From Nephrocerus scutellatus (lineage: Eukaryota; Arthropoda; Insecta; Diptera; Pipunculidae), in the NCBI GenBank assembly GCA_947095585.1, contig OX352763.1, forward strand, positions 44,008,010 to 44,072,009: a stretch of 64,000 nucleotides of DNA. The letters run 5' to 3'. The stretch's first letter is position 1; each line of letters opens with the position of its first letter. The position numbers and the translations under genes are program-made. The notes below the pieces were generated by a model. It saw nothing but the letters and a program-made list of their open reading frames with translations, was not told the origin of the DNA and did not search any database. Below are positions 44,957-54,800 of the stretch, in pieces.

Positions 44957-45441
44957 TATCGCCCATCATTTTTCATCAAGCAATTTGCTATATTGCTTTC
45001 GTAAAGCTAAGCGGGTTTTACTTAATATCTCAAAGCAACAGCGTTTGGTCTTACCGCCTTACGGAGAGCATCATAACTATAAAATGGCTTTAGTTTCTTA
45101 ATCCTAAACTTTTTTTTGATTTACTTTCGGCTTTATGCTTATGCGATTGTTGTTGTAAGCCAAGCTGACTTTGCCAAAGCAATATAGAAATTTTAAACAA
45201 GACCATTTACGTATCAATAAATAATTAAAAGAAAATAAATGTATGTGTAATTCGATTGGTTTTTCCATCCATTTACTGAAATCGTCAGTTGTGAATTTTT
45301 GGGAAATATTTAGAATTTTCACTTCCATATTTGATGATAAATTAAAAAGAAGCACGATTTTTTATTATATATATAGATTTATAATAAAAAATATTTGCAA
45401 CCCAAACAAAAATTCTAAAAGCAATAATTTTGGCCAGATGT

Positions 45442-45616
45442 TTTAGTTGAGATGTAAGAGTCCAACGATATTTATGTACATGGAAACGCAAATTCGAGTT
45501 CGTTATAACCAAATAAACTCCACGAAACTAGAGCGGTTGCATTTAGGTTTCGCTCACATTTCAACTAACTACAACATGGCATCTGTCAAAGAAATAATTT
45601 TTAGTCTTTATTTAGT
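45442..45616 (+). repeat. Direct repeat R, copy 2
   Basis: Second copy of the block at 43707-43882, immediately after D copy 1, so D copy 1 is bracketed by direct repeats. Confidence 0.9.
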
Positions 45617-45625
45617 GCGTTCATT

Positions 45626-45712
45626 ACAATTAAAGGCGTATTTTATTTGCCTGGGAATAAGGAATTAGAATTTGAAAACCAGCAAAACAGCAGGTTTTCT
45701 TATTCCAAAGAA
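45626..45712. mobile_element. Shortened member of the ~140-bp MITE family
   Basis: GGCGTATTTTATTTGCCTGG on one side, and an inverted core (AACCAGCAAAACAGCAGGTT ... TTCCAAAGAAGGAAT), the reverse complement of ATTCCTTCTTTGGAA in the other copies. Confidence 0.5.
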
Positions 45713-45746
45713 GGAATAGAGGGTGCAATTTTTGTGGTAATTGCTT

Positions 45747-46080
45747 ATGCGGGAAACACAAGCACACTTCAGCTTCGTCTTCGCCTGACGTTTACGAGTT
45801 TAGCCATACGATTTCAATGCTTCATAACACAATATAGCTTCGGCTTAAACGTTTCGTTTGGCAATCGTAAAGAAAAAACGTAATGTTACGTAACGTGACT
45901 CCAAACGGAAGCTCTAGTTCAAAAGTGCTGAACATTTGCTTTGCCTGACAGCTCAACCGCTGTGAAAAAACGACAACAAACAAACAGGAAAATTCGTCAT
46001 ATGAGAAATGTCAGCAAATTCAAAGCGGTTGCATCGTTACGCAGAGAAGACGAAGCTGAAGCGTGTTTGTGTTTCAGGCA
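45747..46080. mobile_element. Degenerate copy of the 11145-11447 foldback MITE
   Basis: GGAAACACAAGCACACTTCA, CGCCTGACGTTTACGAGTTT and AGCCATACGATTTCAATGCT match the left arm. AAAGTGCTGAACATTTGCTT, TGACAGCTCAACCGCTGTG and GAAGCGTGTTTGTGTTTCAG match the centre and right end. Internal rearrangement; the arms no longer pair fully. Confidence 0.8.
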
Positions 46081-46374
46081 TTATTCCTCGGTCAATAAAA
46101 TACAGTAAAATGCAGTAAGATTCTGTTACGCAGAGAACACAAAGCAAATGTTGAATGGTGGATTGGAATGAAAAGCTAAGTCGTCGCGGACAGACGTTGA
46201 CATGCTCAAAACCCCGACTATTTCTTCATTTTGTTTTAGAATTAGACAATTCTGTGTATTCCGTCTTATCCTACTATTTTAAAATTGTATGAATTTTGAT
46301 TTTGACAAATGAAATGTTTGCTCGTTATGTTGGAAGAAATCTTACGTCAAAAGTTGACAAACGATTAACTTTTT

Positions 46375-46690
46375 AAATTCTCTATATTAACTTCACTTGC
46401 CCTTGACTGGCTGGCTGGCTGGCCAAATCTTGTAATCAATTTTTAACCCACTTCCTATATCCCGATTTTATTGAAATTTTGCACACATGTATATCTCCCA
46501 TGACAACACTTTCTATTAAAATTTGAGGCCCCTTGGGCCGCGGGGTCAGGGGGCTCCCATACAAATATTTTACAAAATTTTCTCTTAATTTTGTACACAT
46601 GTGTGTCTTCGATGGAAAACACTTTTTGTAAAAATTTGGAGCGATCGGCCCCTTGGGGACCCCAATATACAATTTTTAAATATCGCTATA
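46375..46690 (+). repeat. Minisatellite-family copy
   Basis: Lead-in AATTCTCTATATTAACTTCA with CTGGCTGGCTGGCTGGCC, then about two units (CCCGATTTTATTGAAATTTT, CCCATGACAACACTTTCTAT, GTAAAAATTTGGAGCGATCG) and TATATCGCATCAGATCACGG leading into D copy 2. Overlapping open frames reflect the repeat. Confidence 0.85.
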
Positions 46691-46730
46691 TCGCATCAGA
46701 TCACGGCAAAGTCTGATCTCTGTGCTTTGT

Positions 46731-47738
46731 GAGCAGCGCTGTTCGCTGCCGCTGCGGCATTTGGTGGATGATTTTGCCACAAAACGAGCACGCAGTGTGT
46801 GTGTGTGTATCCCCGATTAGAGAATTTACAAGAAAAATTTTAATTTTTATGGGTTGTTTTTTTTAAGTCTTAAGTATAAGGGTTTTCTGAATTTTATATA
46901 CAAATTGGCTTACCCGCTAATTCTGACATAGTCACAGAGTAAAAATCAGAATACACAGAATTATCTAATCTTAAAACATATAGAAGAAAGATTCACGTGG
47001 GTTTGAGCATGAAAACGTCTGTCCGTGATCGCGCAGTTTTCAAGTGGACTTACGATCAAAATATAAGCCGGATATTTTTACTCCATTCAACATTTGCTGG
47101 GTGTAGTCTTTGTAACAAAATTAGCTGTATTTTATTTGAATCCGAATTAGCAATTACAACAACAATTGCACTGACGAATTCCTTCTTTGGAATTTGAAAA
47201 CCTGCTGTTTGGCTGGTTTTGACATTCGAATTCCTTATTCGGATTCAAAAAAATACAGTTATTATCGCCCATCATTTTTCATCAAGCAATTTGCTATATT
47301 GCTTTGGTAAAGCTAAGCGGGTTTTACTTAATATCTCAAAGCAACAGCTTTTGGTCTTACCGCCTTACGGTGAGCATCATAACTATAAAATGGCTTTAGT
47401 TTCTTAATCCTAAACTTTTTTTTGATTTACTTTCGGCTTTATACTTATGCGATTGTTGTTGTAAGCCAAGCTGACTTTGCCAAAGCAATATAGAAATTTT
47501 AAACAGGACCATTTACGTATCAATAAATAATTAAAAGAAAATAAATGTATGTGTAATTCGATTGGTTTTTCCATCCATTTACTGAAATCGTCAGTTGTGA
47601 ATTTTTGGGAAATATTTAGAATTTCCACTTCCATATTTGATGATAAATTAAAAAGAAGCACGATTTTTTATTATATATATAGATTTATAATAAAAAATAT
47701 TTGCAACTCAAACAAAAATTCTAAAAGCAATATTTTTG
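46731..47738 (+). repeat. Segmental duplication D, copy 2 (unoccupied)
   Basis: Sister of 43890-45432 without the foldback MITE. Here D follows directly from a minisatellite element, which suggests that D is the natural continuation of that element and that copy 1 was moved or rearranged. Confidence 0.93.
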
Positions 47739-48254
47739 CTCGGTGGGCTGCCTTTTCTGCCGAATCGAATTTCACATTAGGACGAGAATTGAGTTTACTG
47801 TGTTTACATAAATATTTTAAAAAAAAATTTAATTTATCAACAAATGTACTTATTTAATAAAATTAAACACAAAAATTATCACAACAACTATTATTAAATT
47901 ATTAGTACAACTTTATTTTCATTATAGTACTAAAGTCAAAGTTATGATCTTAGGACCACAACTTGTCAGCTTTAACTAAGACTATTTTTTAAGACTACGC
48001 ACAGAATACGAAATAAAAGTCGGATTTTTACTCTGTGACTATATGTCAGAATTGGGGGGTAAACCATATTTGTACGAGTATATAAAATGCATAAAAACTT
48101 AAAAAAGTTAAACGCTTGTCAACTTTTGTCTTTTTGTTGATTTCTCCCAGCATTACGAACAAACTTTTTTTTTTTCAAAATTTTAGAATTTTTGATTTTT
48201 GTTTGGGTTGCAAATATGTATTTCTGACTATCACCGCTGAACCACTGAAGCTTT
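47739..48254. other. No gene recognised
   Basis: AT-rich sequence between D copy 2 and a tandem repeat. Short frames are low complexity. Confidence 0.4.
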
Positions 48255-48575
48255 CCAAAATTCCAGACCCGATTGGCCAGATCATAGAATTTCCATAGGA
48301 ACCAGTCTTATACTCACATCGTAGTCCTACATACCGAATTTCATACGAATTGCTTTAGAAACAAGCGACAACAATTCAAACAAGTATTATCTTAGTCCTT
48401 CATACCGAATTTCATATGAATCGCGGGAGAAATGGCTTGGTCCACAAAATTCCAGACCCTATTGGCCAGATCCCAGAATTTCCATTGGAACCAGTCTTAT
48501 AGTCGCATTTTAGTCCTACATACCGAATTTCATACGAATCTCTTCGGAGATGGCTTGGTCTACAAAATTCCAGCA
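48255..48575 (+). repeat. ~187-bp tandem repeat, about 1.6 copies
   Basis: AAAATTCCAGACCCGATTGG ... GAATTTCCATAGGAACCAGT ... TACCGAATTTCATACGAAT recurs at 48446 as AAAATTCCAGACCCTATTGG, and a third partial start at 48564 ends where the LTR-element fragment begins. Confidence 0.8.
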
Positions 48576-48972
48576 AATTTGGATCACCACCAGTAGAGCC
48601 GACAACAAAGGAGAACTACGTTAGTGATCTAATGCAGAGGATGATTGCTGTTCATGCTGCAGTAAGGAGCAACGTAGTGGATGCCAGCAACCGAATGAAA
48701 ACGCGATATGACCTGCGTGCAAACTGTGGTGGATTTCAGGAAGGAGATTGGGTCTGGCTTTACAATACTAAAAGAAGAAAAGGTAAATCTCCAAAACTAC
48801 AGCAAAGTTGGGAAGGCCCTTACAAGATCATTAAGAGGATTAATGATGTAGTATATCGGATCCAACAAAGCCCCAGATGTAAAATGAAAGTTGTTCACAT
48901 CGACAGATTGACAAGGTACAACATCAGAAAGAGTGCTAAATGAATGGGGACGGACAGAATTAAGGTTAAGGT
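48576..48972 (+). pseudogene. pol: Second LTR element: integrase C-terminus
   Basis: The 3' end of pol from a relative of the 26208-30765 element, 5' truncated. The open frame 48632-48943 reads HAAVRSNVVDASNRMKTRYD, then GGFQEGDWVWLYNTKRRKGK, LQQSWEGPYKIIKRINDVVY and KMKVVHIDRLTRYN before a stop. This is the chromatin-side tail of a Ty3/gypsy integrase, including the GPYKI core typical of the domain after the DDE fold. Unlike the first copy this piece has no frameshift. It is followed by a purine-rich AATTAAGGTTAAGGTAA and the LTR. Confidence 0.88.
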
Positions 48973-48980
48973 AATGTTAC

Positions 48981-49267
48981 TGTGAGGGCGCCGTGGCTCA
49001 GTGGAAATGCGCGTGGTACTGTGCAGGAGGTTCGTGGTTCGAATCCCAGTATTTTTCACGGTGTCCCACCTCTCGCATATGGGTGACAAACGTTCCGAGG
49101 GTAATAACTTGTCACGGAAAGCTTCTCAATTCGCCGTTCAGAGCCGGCTTTAAATTGTAGGTCCCTTCCATTTGTGTCCAAAAATATAAATGCGCAACAC
49201 AAATGGTCACGAGAAGCGAGGCCTTGGACCGCAATGTTCTGTTGCGCCAAATATTATTATTATTATT
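48981..49267 (+). mobile_element. tRNA-derived SINE, copy 5, inserted at the LTR border
   Basis: The best-preserved copy: GGGCGCCGTGGCTCAGTGGA (A box), GGTTCGAATCCCAG (B box), CACGGAAAGCTTCTCAATTC, GCCGGCTTTAAATTGTAGG and a (TAT)n tail. Flanked by the perfect 8-bp duplication AATGTTAC (48973-48980 and 49268-49275), which contains the first six bases of the LTR. The SINE therefore inserted into the polypurine tract/LTR junction. Confidence 0.95.
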
Positions 49268-49269
49268 AA

Positions 49270-49915
49270 TGTTACGAAAAGTAGTTAGTAGCGCAGATAA
49301 TGGGGGTTGAATCTTAGATAAATCGCAATGTACAGGCTCGTCCAAAATAAGTACTAAAATTAGAAATAAAAATAGCCTAAGACTTATTAAATTATTTCAA
49401 ATTTGAAATGTAAGCGCCTGTAAGCTTGAATGTACTGGTAAAAAATGTAGTCAAACCGGATTATGCGGTTTGCCCGGTTTTTGTAAAGGAACATTATTGA
49501 ACATGTAGGTTGTTTTTAGAAGATGACTCATTGCATATAAGTATCGTTAGTTATAAATATGGGAATAAGGCTACAATTTTCTGGTATTTTCTCGATATTT
49601 CTGTCTATAAGATTGGAAATTTCTGGAAGCTTTTCAATTAGTATAAAAGGTGGCGTTCGCTGCAGAGAATTCATTAGTTAATTGCAATTTAACCATTGCA
49701 GTTGTAAAGCTCTTGCTTGCAGAAATATGGTAAAGTACAAGTAATAAGTGTTTTTGTGTACATTTAAAAGTTGTCCAGTATAAAATTGTGAACTTGTATT
49801 ATTTTTACTGTCTCTTGTTAATTTTTAACACTGTTGTTATTTGTAAATTAATAAACTTGTGTTGTGTCTTATTTGCAAAATCCTTTACGAACTCGAAAGC
49901 ATGAATTTCGTAACA
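49270..49915 (+). repeat. 3' LTR of the second LTR element
   Basis: 646 bp from TGTTACGAAAAGTAGTTAGT to GAATTTCGTAACA. Clearly related to the LTRs at 26208 and 30068 but with more substitutions and internal deletions. A TATA-like AGTATAAAAGG is at about 49640. Confidence 0.92.
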
Positions 49916-52820
49916 ATATAAATTATTGACATGTCGAGGAAGGTTATAGGCTATAGTACAACCCCCTTCATCAAAATGGCGCACACTAGCGGTAATTGAG
50001 GACCTCGTAAGCACAGCGGGGTCCACCATTCTACCTACCTACAACCCACTTACCCCTCCCTGGATGATGAGAAATGTAAAATGTTAATATCAGCCACATT
50101 TACCAAAGATTTTTATGAAATTTTCAATGTTTATTATTGGCAGGTTGGAGGAATGTTTTAGGCTATAGTACATCCCACCCTTGGTAGTAAACAGGTTCAT
50201 ATGTGCGAGCGATATGAGCGAAACGCCCGGTATCAGTTAGTGTTAAATTGAATTAAAACGTAACAATACAACCATAACAAAAATTTCTTTGTGCAAAAAA
50301 ATATTTTATTTTTATGCCACTAAAAATCAAATATATTTCGATTTGAAATTTGTATGAGGAAATCAGAAAAATCTAGGTTTCTCGACATTTTTTTAGCTTG
50401 CGTTACTGGTTCTCGTCAATATTCTTAAAACTCTAAAAATCGTTTGGAAATGGTCGAGATATGTGTTCCACAGATTGTATTTTGTTTAGTCAAAATATAA
50501 ACAGAAGATCAGAAGGACAATTTCATTAAAATAGTGGGCTGTAAAATTAAATTAAAAACTTCCATGTTTATTGCTGCATGCAAGCACAGTAAACTTGTAA
50601 GTTTTAAATGTGATGTCGTTTCTGTTTCACAAATTATTATGGCTTTCGATTGATTTTTTACCCTTTTATACATTTTCCTCCTCTTAAACACATTTTAATC
50701 TAAAAAAAATGCAATATTTCGAATTGCACTTTTTGTTTTTGCTTTCTGCTTTCTGACGGTGACGATGATAATAAAAGTATTTTTTTTTAAATATATTTTT
50801 AATCATTGTGTAAATATCAATGACTAATCAATAACAACAAATCAAAAGTACAAATAGTTGTCGACCAGCCAAAATAAATTGAAATCAAGTTCTCTATTAT
50901 TATTATTTTTAAACAAAAATTACGTTGCTAAGCTTCGCAAACTTCCTTTTTGAATTCGAAAAGAAAAATAATTCAATTGTTGTACGATTTTCGAGAAAAG
51001 GAATTGCGAGGCCGACGAACGTAAGTTGGTTTTTTTTATTGTCTTATAAGTTATTTCATTTGTTATATCTTTCAGTTATTAAAATCACATAATTTTTGCA
51101 ATTTAATTAAAGTTCAGTCGAGCGTTTCATTAAAATGCTTTCCGGATTTTAAAGTCGGCATAAGCCTCCAGTTCGCTTTTAGTTATTTGGCGTTGGCCCA
51201 AAGCCTCTAGCCAACAGTTGTACATTGACAGTTAGTGTTGCTCAACCAAAAAACCTCGGGTAGGAAAATGTACCACAGTGCAAAAATAAATTATACTCAG
51301 TGTAATTGGATTTTTCAAACAATTCGAGTACAAAAAGTGCACATTTTTTAATACCAAGTGTCAAATATTTTGAGTGCATACCTACTTTGCATTTGAATTG
51401 GTCGAGTTCACAAATGCAAACTTATTGCCCAAAACATGCAACATGTAACATGTATGAAAAAAAATGTACCTGCTTGAATGGGCCATTTTCATGCAAAACG
51501 GACAACAAATCAAAAAATGCCAATTTGACAGTTTGTTAAATATCATTTTACTTTTTTGAACGCAAATATTGTCAAACTCATGCAAAACTAATGCAGTTTT
51601 TTTACAATAATGAACGAAAAATTGAGGGACTGCATGTTTTTTACATTTATGAGCTTGACCTTGTTCTGTGATAAATTGTCATTGCTATTTGAAGCCTGCC
51701 GCCTGCGATTAATTGCTTTGCGATAAATTAGCTGGGAAGGGAAATAATTCTTATTGATTTGTTTTCGAATTCTATGTTAAGCATCCCAAGATATTGAACA
51801 TTTTATTCTTCCTTCGCTGGATATTGATTCCGGAGACTCGTTCATAACACAATATTTATGGATGGTACTGTTAACTTTATACATATATATGTATAACATA
51901 GATCTTTATATATATGTATGATAAATCATTTTCATATTTGGCCCGTAAAACATCTCTTCACCGATTTCGAACTGATGTTTGGCATCTCTAGGTTTCCAAG
52001 TCTATGCAATCCTTCCAGCGTAGGCCTTGCATGCTTTTTTGTTGTGTCCCATAAATCCTACCGATAAGATCCTATAAGTTAATTTCAAACGGCGGATAGC
52101 AAGAAAAGTATTTATTTCTAAAATTTGAGATCTTGTGAATATCGAACTTTAGTTCTATAATACTTGTAACAATACTTTTTAATTGCTTTCAAGCTTTTTT
52201 TTATTTTCACTTCTGTGGAGAACAAAATTATCATCATGCATAGCCTACAATCCACCAAACAAAACACAACGTAAGACGGACGCAGGCGAATGAAAATTTT
52301 AAAATAGATTTTTAAAATCTTCACAATCACAAATTATTCCAAACAACAAATGGCCATAGAATAATTAGCAATCTAGTGCGGAAGCTAAGCTTCGTAATGA
52401 ATAATGCAAGTAGCCGAGAGAACATAGTATGTAAATACGTATGTTGATGTGTAAATAGATGACTATCTATTACTATTCTATTTTTATTTTAAAAGCGATT
52501 TTAAAATTCAAATTTTTGATATGGGGAAAAATACAATTACTCCACTCTCAGATAAATCTAAACGTATCGAGAGCAGTTATTCCAAATTTGCATACCACTT
52601 CTATAGTGTATGTGCATACGAGTGATAAGCATCCGTGCACACATACTCGATATCTGAAATCTGATAAATTTATTGTCTAAAATATGTGTGTATGTATAAT
52701 ATGTGTTTCAAACTAAATTGCTAAGCCGTAGTGCCAATAACACTGCTTATCAGCAATTTGTACTGCAACCCTTCTGATTTACACAAAGGCCTCATTCGGC
52801 AACGTTTAGTTCAAATTTAA
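49916..52820. other. Long AT-rich stretch, no gene recognised
   Basis: Two ~30-bp echoes (GGTTATAGGCTATAGTACAA at 49941 and TTTTAGGCTATAGTACATCC at 50156) lie here. An intron-like pattern, AAC|GTAAGT at 51019 and TATCTTTCAG at 51067-51076, is noted without coding support. Open frames have no recognisable content. Confidence 0.4.
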
Positions 52821-53216
52821 AAAAAATGGAGGTGTGGGCACAACACGACTTTCTTTTACGGACGGGTCCAGAATCTTCAGTAAATGTATATTAAATTTCT
52901 TTTTTTTTTTTTTTGCATTTTCTCATATTAGTTTACTACTACGACTACCACTTCCGTTTGGCCGATTTCCGCCAAAATCAACTGGGCCCTCCCACATTAT
53001 GTAAAAAGCTTAAATATGAATTTTCGTCTCAATCAATTCAGCCGTCTGGGCTGTAGAGTGGACACAGAGCCACAGACACACAGACAGAGATTTTTTTTTT
53101 GCTTTTTCTGACTCAGGAGATACGGTAATTGGTAAATCTGCAAAAATCCCGAGTTCGAAAATTTTCATGATTACTATATGTACTTACTTTTACTACTAGT
53201 AAAAGAAAGTAAAATG
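52821..53216 (+). mobile_element. Helentron/DINE-1-like element, best copy
   Basis: Starts AAAAAAATGGAGGTGTGGGC, then ACAACACGACTTTCTTTTAC, and ends AGTAAAAGAAAGTAAAATG. TTTCTTTTAC and GTAAAAGAAA are inverted complements near the two ends. The interior has GGGCTGTAGAGTGGACACAG and GGTAAATCTGCAAAAATCCC. About 395 bp, non-coding, no target duplication apparent, all consistent with rolling-circle-type insertion. Confidence 0.6.
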
Positions 53217-53577
53217 CACAAACATATTCTACTTAAATAATCTCCAAATGTGTACTGCTATAACAAATTGGCTTATTTATGTCATAGATTGATTTATGTT
53301 TTGATTAGACTGTTTTTGGAATTATACATAAATATGTACGTATATAACAATAATTTTCAATTTCCAATTGCGTTGTGTTAAATAGCTTTACAACCACTGA
53401 TCGCAGTTTTGTTATAAATCTTCACTTTTATTCTCTTATACGGGGTTAACAATTCTTTGCAGGACTTTTGTGTTAACCGCTGGATAGGAGTTATTTTGCT
53501 TAGCAACCAAGTCTAGGAACCGTATAGACTTGTTGGGCCTACTGTTTTAAAGAGAGTTTACATCATAATTGGAATCG
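53217..53577. other. No gene recognised
   Basis: AT-rich gap between the Helentron-like element and the large LINE. Confidence 0.5.
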
Positions 53578-53659
53578 TTAGGTTAGGTTAGGTTAGGTTG
53601 CGGTGGCAGCTAATGCTCACATAGACCATACGCGGTCCTTTGTGTTACCACAGGATCTT

Positions 53660-54800
53660 ACACATTTCCCCTTTTCAGAAGATCCATTCAGTGCTCTTAA
53701 TGAATCGGAGTATATCTCGCAATTTGCCGTTTTCGAGATCTGATAGGTTATTCATTACCCGCTTATCCAATTGTTTGTGCCTTCTGTGCATTAGTGCCGG
53801 ACATGAGCAAAGAAGATGCACTATGGTCTCTTCCTCCTCCTCGTCCAAGCAACCTCTGCAGAAGTCATTATATTCGACACCCATCATTCTCGCGTGTTTC
53901 CCTGGAAGGCAGTAACCTGTCATTATCCCTACAACCGTTCTTAATTCACGTCTTTGTAAGGAGATAAGCGCAGTTGAGCGATTCAAGTCCAGCTGCGGCC
54001 AGACTTGTCTTGAAATATTACAAGTGTCGGTGTTTTCCCACCTTACATTTGTTATTGTTTCTGCCTCTTTCCGAAGCTCAAGTTTCAGTGTCGCGATAGG
54101 ACTCCCCACCTCCGCCCTTTCCGGTAGCAGCTGGAGAGTCGTACCACGTCTAGCTAACTCGTCCGCCCTGCAGTTCCCCTCGACATCCGTGTGACCCGGG
54201 ACCCATATGATCCTTATATTGACTGCTCACTCATCTCGTTAAGAGAGGAATGACAGCTCAACGCCACCTTTGATTTCAGTGAGACCGCTTCCAACTATTT
54301 TATGGCCGCTTGACTGTCCACATAAATGTTTATCTTCTTTGAGGATAATACATTATGCTTCAGCCAGCTCATTACCTCTTCAATCGCTATCACCTCAGCC
54401 TGCTATACGCTGCAGCGATCAGGTAGACGGACTGAGATGCTTACTTTCAGCTTGTCACAGAAGATTCCTGCTCCTACTTTACCGTCTAGCTTGGAGCCAT
54501 CCGTGAAAAACTGTATTGTTTCGTTATCGGTTACGGATCCATTCTCCCAGTCTTCTCTGGTGGGTATTGTTGTCCGAAAACCTTTTTGAAAGCATAACAT
54601 TGGTGTTATGTAATCCAGTTTCGTCAGCTCCTGCTTAAGCGATTTAGTTATGGTGGAGTGTCCTTTCTGAAGACTTCTCCACTGATTGACAGCTAACAGT
54701 CGCGTAGCCGTAATTGCCGCTTTCTGTTTGCCAAATATGTCTAGTGGGATCAGGTGGAGCATAACCTCTAGAGCGCGAGCCGCGCGAGCATGCAGGCTGC
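53660..54800 (-). pseudogene. LINE ORF2, RNase H and C-terminal part
   Basis: Read across three frames. RNase H: FFTDGSKLDGKVGAGIF (54497 and below, first Asp), QAEVIAIEEVMSWL (Glu), YVDSQAAIK (Asp) and HTDVEGNCRADELARRGT (His/Asp), so all four catalytic positions are recognisable. Then YCLPGKHARMMGVEYNDFCR and a cysteine-histidine motif, CRGC...HLLCSC, ending at a stop at 53675. A frameshift at ~54790 separates it from RT and another at ~54405 cuts the RNase H. Confidence 0.85.

Larger units (their letters stand above)
43890..45432 (+). repeat. Segmental duplication D, copy 1 (carries foldback MITE)
   Basis: Nearly identical to 46731-47738 from GAGCAGCGCTGTTCGCTGCC to AAAATTCTAAAAGCAAT, except for a 520-bp insertion at 44038-44557 and small changes. 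It includes the (GT)n tract, ATTAGAGAATTTACAAGAAA, ACGTCTGTCCGTGATCGCGC and TATTATATATATAGATTTAT. Non-coding; it looks like part of a larger repetitive element. Confidence 0.93.

Noticed and set aside
48990..49060. Possible tRNA gene (A and B boxes)
   Set aside because: The cloverleaf is not complete, the body continues as a SINE with flanking duplication, and five relatives share it.
53640..54589. Plus-strand open frames across the large LINE
   Set aside because: They are shadows of the minus-strand LINE ORF2, whose protein motifs are clear.
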